Shown piece by piece: positions 1 through 8,173 of a stretch of DNA of 64,000 bases. The position numbers and the translations under genes were made by a program. How positions within the stretch are numbered: the stretch's first letter is position 1; each line of letters opens with the position of its first letter. The DNA lies in NCBI GenBank assembly GCA_965207025.1, contig OZ242258.1, positions 2,852,001-2,916,000 on the forward strand, in the 5' to 3' direction. The DNA comes from Bin87 sp034423595 (lineage in GTDB: Bacteria > Chloroflexota > Dehalococcoidia > Lucifugimonadales > UBA3495). Below the pieces are notes generated by a model that worked only from the letters and a program-made list of their open reading frames with translations, did not search any database and was not told where the DNA came from.

Positions 1-1
1 C

Positions 2-340
2 TACCGGCAGCAGATCAACCTGGCCACGCCGGAGATGGGCGCGGTTCCCGATTTCAACCTCGCCGACCCCGACGAGCTGGCCGCCGAGGACGCGACAGAG
101 GCGTCCGCCTATCTGGACGACGTCAGAAACCGTATGCGCATCGACCACGCCCACGGTGTGGCCACGGAACACCAGGTGAGCGACAACATCGCGCAGACGA
201 TCATCGAGCGCGCCAGCGTCCAACCGTCGCTGGTGGCGATGACAACCCACGGGCGCAGCGGCGTGGGCCGAATGGTGCTGGGCAGCGTCACCGACCGGGT
301 GATACGCCACTCCAACCTGCCGGTGCTGGTAATCCGCTAG
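2..340 (+). CDS. Universal stress protein (UspA family), C-terminal part
   Basis: The gene enters from outside the window; the frame is open from base 2 and its true start is not seen. The last 30 residues carry the UspA nucleotide-binding signature (TTHGRSGVGRMVLGSVTDRV, the G-x2-G-x9-G-S/T pattern) followed by the usual terminal strand LPVLVIR. UspA-fold proteins are cytoplasmic alpha/beta dimers, and this signature marks the ATP-binding subclass. The acidic stretch before it (residues near DPDELAAEDATEA) is the linker helix common in longer Usp domains. Identification is firm; the specific role is unknown. Confidence 0.88.
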   Translation, partial: YRQQINLATPEMGAVPDFNLADPDELAAEDATEASAYLDDVRNRMRIDHAHGVATEHQVSDNIAQTIIERASVQPSLVAMTTHGRSGVGRMVLGSVTDRVIRHSNLPVLVIR

Positions 341-370
341 GGCCTCAGCCGCACCCACTTTCCGTAACCT

Positions 371-461
371 GTCATTGCGAGCAAAGCGTGGCAATCTCGT
401 TGCCGCAGGGATGACCATTGCCACAACGAGATTGCCACGTCGCTACGCTCCTCGCAATGAC
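371..461. repeat. Palindromic repeat family A, copy 1
   Basis: The left arm GTCATTGCGAGCAAAGCGTG reads into GGCAATCTCGT. The right arm is its imperfect complement, ending in CTCGCAATGAC. The roughly 90 bp element can fold into one long hairpin. Related copies lie near 16546, 27665 and 40326, with a half copy at 3152. It sits between convergent genes. Confidence 0.85.
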
Positions 462-502
462 AAACTGGTGCCCCGTGAGCGCTAGGGACTGTTGACAATT
501 AC

Positions 503-530
503 CGTCATTCCCGCGAAAGCGGGAATCCAG
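503..530. repeat. Palindromic repeat family B, copy 1
   Basis: CGTCATTCCCGCGAAAGCGG followed by GAATCCAG. The core CCCGC-GAAA-GCGGG is a perfect GNRA-type mini-hairpin. Other copies lie at 3242, 3290 (inverted), 5098, 8440 and 43368. Confidence 0.85.
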
Positions 531-548
531 TGGCCACAAGAGTCGTCC

Positions 549-2222
549 CTACACGCGATAAAAACCACCGCCGCCAGCCCAGACGATGCGCAGCGCGCGC
601 CTGCCCACCACCGTATCGAACCGCAGCCACTCCGCAGCAGGTTCACCCGGCGGGCCGACCAGAAATCTCGGCGACGGGCCGTCATCCGCCGGATGCGGCG
701 TCAGCGCCTCCTCGCCGCCGTTGGGCCATGCCAAAAACAGCCGCCCACGCCGCAAGATGACGCGGAAGTTCGAGACGTAGGGCGCGTGGCTGCGGTAGTG
801 GCCGGGGAACGCGGCCCACTCGGGCGGGCCGGGCAACTCCGACTCCAACGGAGCGTTGCCCTCTCGAACGTACACGGCGGGCCCGTGATGGATTTCCATC
901 ATCGGGGCACCGTCGCCGCCGTCTTCGGCAGAGCGGAAGCGCAGCGGGAACGGGTCGAAATCATCACGCGGCGCGCAGAAGGCTCTGCCCGAAATATGCT
1001 CCAGTACGATGTCCTCGCCACCCGTCCAATTTGCCAGCAGGCAATCTCCTCTTGCTCTCACGGACAGAGAACCGCCGTTCCCTTCGTCCACGTAAGTCCC
1101 GGCATACAATTGCCCATTAGCTACCTGTGTCGGGTCCGGTATTGAGGGTGGTTCAGGTGGAGGCTGGCCGCTGCCAATGGCCGCCGCAACCTGTAGGGCG
1201 TAGCGTGCCGGCGCGTAGGTGTCCACGTCCGAGCCGTTGCACATGATGACAACTCCCAGGCCGTCGGTCTGGTCGGTGAGCATGATGGCGCGGAACCCGA
1301 CGGTGCTGCCGCCGTGTCCGATGAAGTGATGCCCGTCGGCCTGGTGGGAAATGATGCCGAATCCGTAGCCGTAATCGTGCTGGTAAGCGTCGCCGCGAGA
1401 CATGGAGATGGCGGGACTGGTCATCATCGAGTACAGCGCCGGCGATGCCACCGAACCAAGCTCGCCGCGCCCTCCGTTGAGCCACACCCGGGCGTACCGG
1501 GCCATGTCGGCAGCCGTCGATGCCTGGCTGCCGTCGCCGACGGGATATTCCATCCACGTGGCCGGAATCAGGGTGTCGTTCTGGCGGCAGGGGCGGTCGT
1601 CGTGCAGCGGCACGTACCCGGTGGCCATGCGGTGGCGCGTTGCGTGGGTGATCACCGGCTCGGTGGCGGCCATGCCCAATGGTTCCAGTACCCGCCGACG
1701 GATTACGCTGCCGTAGTCCTGCCCGGTAATGTCCTCCAGCAGCCAACCCAGCAACTTGTAGCCGGTATTGGAGTAGTGGAAGCGGGAGCCCGGTTCCCAA
1801 GCGGCCTCGGTTTCCCGCAGTGCGAAGCCCTCGTACCGGGCGGCCGGCGTGAAGTCCGTTCCCGCCGGCAGGCCGGCAGTGTGGCTCAGCAGATGGCGCA
1901 GGGTGATGGGCCCGAACCGGGACGGCATAGCGAACCAGGGCAGATGCGTGCTGACCGGCGCGTTGAGGTCCAGCCGGCCCGCCTGCGCCAACTGGAGAAC
2001 GGCCAGCGCAGTCATGGACTTGCCGATGCTGCCAATCTGAAAAGTCGTGTCGGCCGTTACCGGCCTGCGGGACGCCAGCTCTGCGTACCCCAATCCGGCG
2101 GTGTACAGCGTCCGCTGGCGGTCCGTTACCGAGATGGCCAGGCCGGCAGACGGCGCGGCGGCCAGCCATCGGCGCAGATAGTCGGTGAGAATGCGGTAGT
2201 CAGGCACTGATTTCAGGGTCAT
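549..2222 (-). CDS. Serine hydrolase of the beta-lactamase / penicillin-binding (class C) family
   Basis: The protein has 557 residues. The N-terminal 350 or so form a class C beta-lactamase-like domain with all three active-site elements: S65-I-G-K68 (SxxK), Y150-S-N (YxN), and HGG in FIGHGGSTVGF (the HxG/KTG position). These enzymes acylate on the SxxK serine; members include esterases, D-aminopeptidases and peptidases, so the substrate cannot be read from sequence. The C-terminal 200 residues resemble the lipocalin-like beta-barrel often attached to this family. No convincing signal peptide is seen, so it may be cytoplasmic. It is transcribed away from the small protein at 2283. Confidence 0.88.
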   Translation of the reverse strand: MTLKSVPDYRILTDYLRRWLAAAPSAGLAISVTDRQRTLYTAGLGYAELASRRPVTADTTFQIGSIGKSMTALAVLQLAQAGRLDLNAPVSTHLPWFAMPSRFGPITLRHLLSHTAGLPAGTDFTPAARYEGFALRETEAAWEPGSRFHYSNTGYKLLGWLLEDITGQDYGSVIRRRVLEPLGMAATEPVITHATRHRMATGYVPLHDDRPCRQNDTLIPATWMEYPVGDGSQASTAADMARYARVWLNGGRGELGSVASPALYSMMTSPAISMSRGDAYQHDYGYGFGIISHQADGHHFIGHGGSTVGFRAIMLTDQTDGLGVVIMCNGSDVDTYAPARYALQVAAAIGSGQPPPEPPSIPDPTQVANGQLYAGTYVDEGNGGSLSVRARGDCLLANWTGGEDIVLEHISGRAFCAPRDDFDPFPLRFRSAEDGGDGAPMMEIHHGPAVYVREGNAPLESELPGPPEWAAFPGHYRSHAPYVSNFRVILRRGRLFLAWPNGGEEALTPHPADDGPSPRFLVGPPGEPAAEWLRFDTVVGRRALRIVWAGGGGFYRV

Positions 2223-2282
2223 TTTTCATGGTATCCTACGTTCAGGAAGCTGTAAATCCTAATCAGCAAGGGAATGGATTAT

Positions 2283-2447
2283 ATGCCTACGATTGAAGAG
2301 CGTCTCGCCCGTATGGAGGGATCTCAAGAGCATTTTGCTACCAAGGCCGACCTTGCTCATATGGAGACCAGGTTGTTGTTGCGGTTGGGCAGCCTTATCA
2401 TCGCCGTTGGCGCAGCCGTGATTCTGATTGATCGATTCCTGGGGTAA
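2283..2447 (+). CDS. Small coiled-coil and single-membrane-segment protein, 54 residues
   Basis: ATG at 2283 is preceded by AAGGGA about 8 bases upstream. The translation begins MPTIEERLARMEGSQEHF, continues with a heptad-like segment (TKADLAHMETRLLLRL) and ends in one hydrophobic helix (GSLIIAVGAAVILIDRF). The layout matches small tail-anchored coiled-coil proteins with ATKADLA-type repeats that are common in many bacteria. Function is unknown. It converges on the DnaJ-like gene with 6 bases between stop codons. Confidence 0.6.
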   Translation: MPTIEERLARMEGSQEHFATKADLAHMETRLLLRLGSLIIAVGAAVILIDRFLG

Positions 2448-2453
2448 GGATCT

Positions 2454-3119
2454 TTACCCGAACAGATGGCGCAGGACGAAGCGTAGAGCGTGCCCCATCC
2501 CCCGGTTGGGCGCGACCCGGGCGGTGATGTACACGTGGCCGTTGGCTCCGCCGTCAATCCCGGCGTTCCCTTGTCCCCGCAGACGCAGCCGGCCACCGTC
2601 CGCGACGCCGGCGGGAATCGTAGCGTTCAGCGGCAGCGTTCTGCTCAGCCGTTGCTCTCCTCCGCAACGCCAGCAGCGTCCGGCAATGGCAATCTCTTCC
2701 GGCTCCAGTCCGGTGCCGCGGCAGCGTGGACAGGTTTCCATGCGGTCCACTACGAATGTCTTGCGTACGCCGCGAGCCGCTTCACCCGAGTTGATCAGAA
2801 TACAGACTTCCAGGTCCTCGCCGCGCCGAGGGACGTATTCTCGCGGTGGGGCGGTGCCCCGGCGAGGCCCGGTTCGAGAAGGCCGGCGCTGTGCAGCGGG
2901 CGTCGATCCTACCGTGCCGTGAAGGTCGTACTGCCGACGCCGACCCGGGTCGGACAGCATGGCGTAGGCTTCGTTGATCTGCTGCATCCGCACTTCCGCT
3001 TCACTGCCTGAATTCAGGTCGGGATGGTACAGGCGGGCCAAGCGTCGGTAAGCGGCTCGGATTTCGCCCGGAGTCGCCGTCCGTGGAACACCCAGAATGC
3101 TGTAGCAGTCCTGTCTCAT
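2454..3119 (-). CDS. Short DnaJ-like co-chaperone with J domain and reduced zinc region
   Basis: The protein has 221 residues. A complete J domain occupies residues 1-66 with the HPD motif (H32-P33-D34) that stimulates DnaK ATPase. A linker follows, and then two CxxC motifs (CPRCRGTG and CWRCGGEQ) where full DnaJ has four. The C-terminus matches the first substrate-binding barrel (IPAGVADGGRLRLRGQGNAG) and stops after it. Full-length DnaJ has about 370 residues, so this is an abbreviated type with one zinc centre and one barrel. It may be a specialised co-chaperone; no dnaK or grpE is adjacent. Start ATG at 3119. Confidence 0.85.
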   Translation of the reverse strand: MRQDCYSILGVPRTATPGEIRAAYRRLARLYHPDLNSGSEAEVRMQQINEAYAMLSDPGRRRQYDLHGTVGSTPAAQRRPSRTGPRRGTAPPREYVPRRGEDLEVCILINSGEAARGVRKTFVVDRMETCPRCRGTGLEPEEIAIAGRCWRCGGEQRLSRTLPLNATIPAGVADGGRLRLRGQGNAGIDGGANGHVYITARVAPNRGMGHALRFVLRHLFG

Positions 3120-3151
3120 TTATGTATCGACCAAATCGGGCTGTGCAAAAC

Positions 3152-3322
3152 TGTCATTGCGAGCGCAGCGCGGCAATCTCGCGTATGTGAACGGAACTAG
3201 GGCCTTTCCAAAGTCGAGGGCAGCGGCCTTTCATCCTGGCCCGTCATTCCGGCGAAAGCCGGAATCCAGGACATCCTGAGCACAACGACCTTCTGGATTC
3301 CCGCTTGCGCGGGAATGACGGA
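3152..3322. repeat. Half copy of repeat A followed by an inverted pair of repeat B
   Basis: 3152-3181 is one arm of family A (TGTCATTGCGAGCGCAGCGC). 3242-3270 is a family B unit (CGTCATTCCGGCGAAAGCCG), and 3290-3322 is a second B unit in the opposite orientation, so the pair can form a long hairpin. This fills most of the 280 bp between the DnaJ-like gene and the tRNA; no gene is seen here. Confidence 0.8.
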
Positions 3323-3357
3323 ATTAACTTTGAAGAGGCCTTGGAACGGAATGCGCG

Positions 3358-3386
3358 TTGCTTATCATTGTGTCTCGTGATATGCT
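3358..3386 (+). promoter_or_regulatory. Sigma-70-type promoter of the tRNA-Pro gene
   Basis: TTGCTT (3358-3363), a 17 bp spacer, then TATGCT (3381-3386). Predicted transcription would start near 3393, just ahead of the mature tRNA 5' end at 3400. Both boxes are near consensus and the spacing is ideal. Confidence 0.6.
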
Positions 3387-3399
3387 GTCACTGTCGGGG

Positions 3400-3476
3400 C
3401 GGGGCGTAGCGCAGCCCGGTAGCGCACCTGCATGGGGTGCAGGGGGTCGCCAGTTCAAATCTGGCCGCCCCGACCA
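3400..3476 (+). tRNA. tRNA-Pro (anticodon GGG), CCA encoded
   Basis: Cloverleaf by eye: acceptor CGGGGCG (3400-3406) pairs with CGCCCCG (3466-3472), discriminator A73, CCA at 3474-3476. The D stem is GCGC/GCGC. The anticodon stem CCTGC/GCAGG encloses loop ATGGGGT, giving anticodon GGG (3434-3436) with T33 and G37 as expected for proline. The T arm is GCCAG-TTCAAAT-CTGGC. All stems are fully paired. Confidence 0.95.
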
Positions 3477-3491
3477 TTTTCAACAGCGCAG

Positions 3492-3524
3492 ATACGGGGC
3501 GACCACAAGGGTCGCCCCTACGTA
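3492..3524. repeat. Palindromic repeat family D, copy 1
   Basis: TACGGGGCGACC-ACAA-GGGTCGCCCCTACGTA. It ends at the base before the SDR stop codon (3525) and could act as a transcription terminator for the minus-strand SDR gene. Confidence 0.7.
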
Positions 3525-4289
3525 TTACATGGCGGTGCGGCCTCCGTCAACTACGACTTCGCTGCCCGTCACGAACGACGCCTCATCGGACGCCAGATAG
3601 ACCACGGCGTAGGCGATGTCTTCGGGCCGGCCGATGCGTCCCAACGGAACCCGTCGGCGTTGTTCTTCATCGCTCAGGCCGCTGCCCCGGCTGGCTCGCG
3701 ATTCCCGCAGCATCGGCGTGTCGATGGGGCCGGGATGCACCGAGTTGCAGCGGATGCCCTCGCCGGCGTGCTGGATGGCGGTGGACTTGGTGAACAGGCG
3801 CACCGCCCCCTTGGTGCTGCTGTAGCCGGCCAGGTTATAGTCGTTGCCCACCAGTCCCGCAGTTGAGGAGATGTTGACGATGCTGCCGCCGCCGGCCTCC
3901 CGCAGCGCCGGCAGGGCAGCCTTCGTGCCCAGGAACACGCCCTTGGCGTTCACGTCAAACAGCCGGTCCCATTCCTCCACCGTCATCTCCTCGATGCTGC
4001 GTCCGAGAACGATCCCGGCGTTATTCACCAGCACGTTGAGCTTGCCGTACTCCGAAACGGCCGCGTTGACGGCGTCGGCCCAATCATTTTCGCTGGTAAC
4101 GTCCAGGTGTATGTAGGTCGCCTGCCCGCCCAACTCCCGGATCTCGGCTTCAACCCGGCGTCCCTCGTCGTCGAGGATGTCGCCAAACACTACGCACGCG
4201 CCCTCCGACGCGAACATCCGCGCCTCCACCGCGCCCTGACCCCGCGCGCCGCCGCTGATCAATGCCACCTTGCCGTCCAGCCTGCCCAT
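3525..4289 (-). CDS. Short-chain dehydrogenase/reductase (SDR), classical type
   Basis: The protein has 254 residues, standard length for a classical SDR. It has the NAD(P) glycine motif GGARGQG (residues 13-19), NNAG (89-92), catalytic Ser near 141-142, Y156-SST-K160 (YxxxK) and the C-terminal signature VTGSEVVVDGGRTAM. D37 after the second strand suggests preference for NAD(H). The start chosen is the ATG at 4289, preceded by AAGGAGG at proper spacing; the longer frame upstream only reads through a repeat element. The alcohol substrate is unknown. The gene lies downstream of the Uma2-like gene on the same strand, separated by repeat C. Confidence 0.9.
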   Translation of the reverse strand: MGRLDGKVALISGGARGQGAVEARMFASEGACVVFGDILDDEGRRVEAEIRELGGQATYIHLDVTSENDWADAVNAAVSEYGKLNVLVNNAGIVLGRSIEEMTVEEWDRLFDVNAKGVFLGTKAALPALREAGGGSIVNISSTAGLVGNDYNLAGYSSTKGAVRLFTKSTAIQHAGEGIRCNSVHPGPIDTPMLRESRASRGSGLSDEEQRRRVPLGRIGRPEDIAYAVVYLASDEASFVTGSEVVVDGGRTAM

Positions 4290-4311
4290 GGTTATTGCCT
4301 CCTTATTATGC

Positions 4312-4349
4312 TCCCTCTCCCTTGACGGGAGAGGGCTGGGGTGAGGGTG
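4312..4349. repeat. Palindromic repeat family C, copy 1
   Basis: CCCTCTCCCTTGACGGGAGA followed by GGGCTGGGGTGAGGGTG. The core CTCTCCC/GGGAGAG is a hairpin with a short loop. Near-identical copies lie at 41605 and 59082. It separates the SDR start from the stop of the upstream gene. Confidence 0.85.
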
Positions 4350-4350
4350 A

Positions 4351-5028
4351 TTACTGCCCAAACATCAACTGCCCAACTTCAAAAACGAAGCCAGGCAAAA
4401 CGTCCTCTCCGTACACCATCGCCGGGTTCTCCAAAATCTCCAACTCCAGCTCAGGGCGGAAGATATAGACGCGCCTTTCGATAGGGTCCAGTAACCAGCC
4501 CAGGCGTGCGCCGCCCTCCATCCACTCCGCCATTTTGGCCAACTGTGGCCGCAGCCGATCGCTCAGGGAGCGTACCTCTACCACGAAGTCAGGCGCACCA
4601 TTTATAGCGCCGCGCCGTTCCACTTCCGTGCGGTTGTCGAATCGTTCCTGGGTAATCCAGGCGGCGTCAGGCATCAGCAGCGCGCCACTAGGGAGCTGAA
4701 ACATGGAAGTTTGGGAGAAACACGCGCCTGGGTTTTGGCGGTTCCAGAGACCTAGTTCAAGGTTGATGGGATTCTCAGCGAGATTGCTATCCGAACCTGA
4801 CGGCGCCATTACGATCAGTTCTCCCTGGGCGGAAAATTGGAAGTCGTAGGGTTCGTTGTCCCGGGATAACTGGCACAAACGCTCACCGAAATCGGGCGCG
4901 CTGCCGTCAACGCCCAGGGCCTTCAGGTTCAACCGCAGTTCACTGCCGGCAGCCATCGGCATACCGGATTCGTAATTGGGAGTGTCCGGACCCTCGACGG
5001 TTGGCTCTTTCGGCGTGGTCGTAACCAT
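4351..5028 (-). CDS. Uma2 family (DUF820) restriction-endonuclease-fold protein
   Basis: The protein has 225 residues from the ATG at 5028 (AGGA lies upstream; a longer frame to 5121 reads through intergenic repeat sequence). The PD-(D/E)XK-type Uma2 core is visible: the strand LLMPDAAWI, then APDFVVEVRS (the D...ExK-like core), a basic/acidic helix with KMAEWMEGGA, and GWLLDPIERRVYIF. The family is abundant in Cyanobacteria and Chloroflexota, usually as many scattered paralogs; its biological role is not established. A second member is at 56192. Confidence 0.85.
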   Translation of the reverse strand: MVTTTPKEPTVEGPDTPNYESGMPMAAGSELRLNLKALGVDGSAPDFGERLCQLSRDNEPYDFQFSAQGELIVMAPSGSDSNLAENPINLELGLWNRQNPGACFSQTSMFQLPSGALLMPDAAWITQERFDNRTEVERRGAINGAPDFVVEVRSLSDRLRPQLAKMAEWMEGGARLGWLLDPIERRVYIFRPELELEILENPAMVYGEDVLPGFVFEVGQLMFGQ

Positions 5029-5097
5029 TTCTAAAATCCTCGTGGGGGCAATTACCGCAATTGTTAAAAGATATAACTTCCGTCCCCAACCAAAATC

Positions 5098-5144
5098 GTC
5101 ATTCCGGCCCACCTGCGTCATTCCGGCCTTGAGCCGGAATCCAG
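5098..5144. repeat. Repeat family B, copy 3 (tandem partial units)
   Basis: CGTCATTCCGGCCCACCTG is followed by CGTCATTCCGGCCTTGAGCC and GGAATCCAG: a truncated unit followed by a complete unit in the same orientation, located just after the stop of the LLM gene. Confidence 0.75.
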
Positions 5145-5153
5145 ATTTGTCCC

Positions 5154-6062
5154 TTAACCGTTGACTACTTCCCGAAACTCCCGAATGGCGTTGATGTGCG
5201 CGTCGGGCGTGGCCAGGCCGGCCGACATGGTGTTGATGGAGAAGTGCGTCGCTCCCATGCCCCGCCAGGTCTCGGCCCGCGCCTGCCAGAACTCGGGGTC
5301 GCCGTCGGTGTAGTTGACCCGCGGTTCCATACCAATGACGTCGGGATCACGTCCCACGGACTCGGCGGCTTGGCGCACCTTGGCGATGGTGGCTGCGGCG
5401 TCGGGGTGGTCGGCATCGAACTGCGGGAACCAGCCGTCGGCGCACCGACCCACGCGGCTGAGCACCTGGTCGGGTGGAATCGGCCCCCGCGCCCGGCTGC
5501 CGGCGCCCATCCACAGCGGTATGGGCCGCTGCACGGGCAGCGGGTTGATGCCGGCGTTGGTGACGTTATGGTAACGGCCATGGAAATCAACCACTTCCTC
5601 CGTCCACAGGCGGCGCAGCAGTTCCATCTGCTCCTCGGCCCGGCGCCCGCGGGTGGTGAAGTCTTCGCCCAGCGCCTCGTACTCCACCGGATTCCAGCCG
5701 ATGCCCACGCCCAGCCGTAGCCGCCCATTGCTGAGCACGTCCACCTCGGCGGCCTGCTTGGCTACCAGCGCGGTCTGCCGCTGTCCCAGGATGACGATGG
5801 CCGACACCAGTTCCACCTTGGTGGTCAGCGCCGCCATGTAGCCGAACACCACGAAAATCTCGTGGAACATGCTCTCCTTAGTGTAGCTGCCGGTCCAGGG
5901 CTGGTGGTAATCGGTATCCGCGCCCAGCACGTGGTCGTAGGCGATGATGTGCGCGAAGCCCAGCTCCTCGGCAGCCTGCACGTAATCGCGCACGGCAATC
6001 GGGTCGGAACCGATCTCGGTCTGCGGAAAAACAACGCCAATCTGCATCTGCTGCTTGGGCAT
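5154..6062 (-). CDS. LLM-class F420/FMN-dependent oxidoreductase
   Basis: The protein has 302 residues from the ATG at 6062, which has AAGGAGAG upstream. The luciferase-like TIM barrel is recognisable from IGVVFPQTEIG at the N-terminus, the conserved AYDHVLG segment, the RLRLGVGIGWNPVEYEALG signature and the PLWMGAGS strand. This pattern fits the TIGR03619-type F420-dependent subgroup. It would catalyse a hydride transfer or monooxygenation on an unknown substrate using F420 or FMN; cofE at 56904 supports F420 use in this organism. Two other LLM genes are at 20297 and 61274. Confidence 0.87.
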   Translation of the reverse strand: MPKQQMQIGVVFPQTEIGSDPIAVRDYVQAAEELGFAHIIAYDHVLGADTDYHQPWTGSYTKESMFHEIFVVFGYMAALTTKVELVSAIVILGQRQTALVAKQAAEVDVLSNGRLRLGVGIGWNPVEYEALGEDFTTRGRRAEEQMELLRRLWTEEVVDFHGRYHNVTNAGINPLPVQRPIPLWMGAGSRARGPIPPDQVLSRVGRCADGWFPQFDADHPDAAATIAKVRQAAESVGRDPDVIGMEPRVNYTDGDPEFWQARAETWRGMGATHFSINTMSAGLATPDAHINAIREFREVVNG

Positions 6063-6373
6063 AACTGCTCTCCTTGGAATGAGAGGGTGCGTCCGCAACG
6101 AGGCGAACGCCGCGATTTTACCCGTAGGAACAGAGCAAGGGCAAATCAGCCATGCGATCAATTGTACTCGAATGGCGGGTCGCGGTTGATATAATGGCGC
6201 TACAACGCCCGGTGCCACTTCCGCCACACTTGGCAGCCCACCAGCAAAAACGCACAGTTCCTCGAACCCGCCGTAACCCGACGCCCCACCCACCAGGCGC
6301 AGGCCGCCCTAGCCGCACAGCAGATGTCAGATTCCGAGGCTCAATATAACTAGCACTATACAAGGGGATAATC
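6063..6373. other. Divergent intergenic region (311 bp)
   Basis: It lies between the LLM gene (minus) and the deoxyribosyltransferase-like gene (plus). A TATAAT box sits at 6190-6195, but no -35 element lies at normal spacing. No open frame with codon usage like its neighbours and no family A-D repeat is seen. Confidence 0.4.
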
Positions 6374-7399
6374 GTGGAAGACCAACAATGCCCGATTTGG
6401 GGAACCGAATGCGAATCAATAACCCAGGATGAGGGTTCGGTGATAGTAACCGACTCGCCGAGAGCCGGCGGCAGTTACCAGCTTCACGACGACGCGGCAG
6501 ACCAGCTCGGCAACCTGACCGACGACGAAAAGACGCGTCTGACCACAATACTGGTTCGGGAACGGCTCCTCTGCAACACTCGCCCGAGCATCACTGCGGC
6601 TACCATTGCCCAAGCTAGGTCAGCCGACAGGATGTCGATGCGCGAAAAACTCGACAACCTGCTGCGGTATCTGATGAGTCGTACTCCCAAAGTTGGTGCC
6701 CTTATTGACATGGGGTATCTCGATGATTTCAGACCATCAGGTTGGGGAGCCCTACTCAATCAGCGATTTTCGTTCGCATACTCCGAATCCACGGAATTAT
6801 ATGAGCTTGAAATGCTCACTGATAGCTTGGCTCGACAGGGTTTGATAGAAATACATTCGGGCGCAATAAGAAACAATCAATTCATTGCAATTACGGGAGG
6901 ATCGTACATCTGCAAAGTCACCTCGAATGGATACATTGCGATGGAACAGCGCCAAATTGAGGTCAAGTCAGATCAGTGCTTCGTAGCCCTGTGGTTCAAT
7001 GAGGCTACGGATGCTTTGTACGATAGGGCCATCGCGCCCGCAGTGAGAGCAGCAGGCTATCAGCCACTACGAATAGACCAAAAACCGGACTTTCTGGGCA
7101 AGATCGATGACCAAATCATCGCAGAAATACGTCGTTCCCGGTTTGTGATAGCCGACTTCACCCACGGCGACGGCGGCGTCCGCGGCTCCGTGTACTACGA
7201 AGTGGGATTCGCTCAAGGGCTGGACATACCCGTGATATTCACCTGCCGGGATGACCAACTTGATGACCTGCACTTTGACACCAACCACTTCCTGCATCTC
7301 TCGTGGCCCAGAGGTCATACCGAAGCCCTGATAGAGCCGCTCAAGAACCGGATTCTGGCCAACATCGGCGAAGGGCCGCACGCCGGCGGCAGGGAGTGA
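6374..7399 (+). CDS. Protein with C-terminal nucleoside deoxyribosyltransferase/TIR-like domain
   Basis: The protein has 341 residues. Start GTG at 6374 follows AGGGG at 7 bases. The N-terminus has a possible metal-binding CPIWGTEC motif. Residues 80-190 are a mainly helical or winged region without a recognised family. Residues 195-335 form a Rossmann-like domain: CFVALWF, then IAEIRRSRFVIADFTHG, then VYYEVGFAQGLDIPVIFTCR. The spacing and the E-V-G-F-A-Q-G element match the nucleoside 2-deoxyribosyltransferase/TIR-like superfamily, where the Glu is catalytic for N-glycosidic cleavage. Lower GC and codon use unlike its neighbours suggest acquisition. A role in nucleotide or NAD hydrolysis as a defence effector is possible but inferred. 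Confidence 0.6.
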   Translation: MEDQQCPIWGTECESITQDEGSVIVTDSPRAGGSYQLHDDAADQLGNLTDDEKTRLTTILVRERLLCNTRPSITAATIAQARSADRMSMREKLDNLLRYLMSRTPKVGALIDMGYLDDFRPSGWGALLNQRFSFAYSESTELYELEMLTDSLARQGLIEIHSGAIRNNQFIAITGGSYICKVTSNGYIAMEQRQIEVKSDQCFVALWFNEATDALYDRAIAPAVRAAGYQPLRIDQKPDFLGKIDDQIIAEIRRSRFVIADFTHGDGGVRGSVYYEVGFAQGLDIPVIFTCRDDQLDDLHFDTNHFLHLSWPRGHTEALIEPLKNRILANIGEGPHAGGRE

Positions 7400-7517
7400 G
7401 CCGGCGGCCACGCCAAGCGCTTGACGGCAGCCCGAAAACGGCATAGACTATAGTTGAATTGTCCCCCGTCCGCACGAGCTGGCCTACGCCAGTTTCCCCG
7501 GGCGGGTGTTTTTTATT

Positions 7518-8108
7518 ATGGACGCCATAGTTTTCATCGACGGTCAAAACCTCTACCATTTGGCAAAGACCGCCTGGCTTTCCGGCGTGTCTCATCCCAC
7601 GCCTCCTTACGCTTGGCCAAGCTACGATGTTGAAAAACTGGCCAACGCTCTGGTTGCCAGACAAGCGGGCCGCACCCTGACCGAAATTCGTTTCTATACC
7701 GGTGTCCCTAACCGGTCTGAGGATTCATATTGGCACGACTTTTGGTCCAACAAAATCAGATACTTGGCCCGCCGGGGCATCTACGTTTATCAAGGCAAGG
7801 TCAACCGGGGCGGCCAGGAAAAAGGCGTTGACGTAAGCCTTGCTCTGGATTTGGTGCAGGCTACCCACGAGCGCCGCTTCGATGTGGCTATCACCGTCAG
7901 CCAGGATTCCGATTTTGGCCCGGCGGTCGGCTTGGCCAAGCAAATTGCCGCGTCGCAGAACCGGACGCTCTCCTTTGAATCCGCTTTCCCTTTCCACCGG
8001 GGTAGAGTTTCACCCCGCGGCGTCCCCGGCACAACCTGGGTTCATATAGACCGAGCGATGTACGACGACTGCCTCGACCCCAGGGATTACCGACCGGCCA
8101 GACGCTGA
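7518..8108 (+). CDS. NYN-domain (PIN-like) putative ribonuclease
   Basis: The protein has 196 residues from the ATG at 7518; a GTG 12 bases earlier is also in frame. It carries the NYN/LabA signature: VFIDGQNLYH at the N-terminus (first Asp), KGVDVSLALDLV in the middle, and AITVSQDSDFGPAVGLAK near residue 130. The acidic residues D, D and SxDxDF correspond to the PIN-like metal site. Such proteins are presumed RNases. It lies 118 bp after the deoxyribosyltransferase-like gene and shares its lower GC, so the two may have arrived together. Confidence 0.85.
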   Translation: MDAIVFIDGQNLYHLAKTAWLSGVSHPTPPYAWPSYDVEKLANALVARQAGRTLTEIRFYTGVPNRSEDSYWHDFWSNKIRYLARRGIYVYQGKVNRGGQEKGVDVSLALDLVQATHERRFDVAITVSQDSDFGPAVGLAKQIAASQNRTLSFESAFPFHRGRVSPRGVPGTTWVHIDRAMYDDCLDPRDYRPARR

Positions 8109-8173
8109 CGCCAGCTATTTCCCCAAATCGGGCACGCATAAGTGACAATCCCCTTTGACGCCCTCCGCTACCC

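Noticed and set aside
371..461. Insertion sequence or MITE with a known transposase
   Set aside because: No transposase gene or clear target duplications are visible in the window; kept only as a repeat.
7480..7517. Terminator before the NYN gene
   Set aside because: A GC-rich stretch followed by six T is present, but the stem is poor and it lies directly at the start codon.
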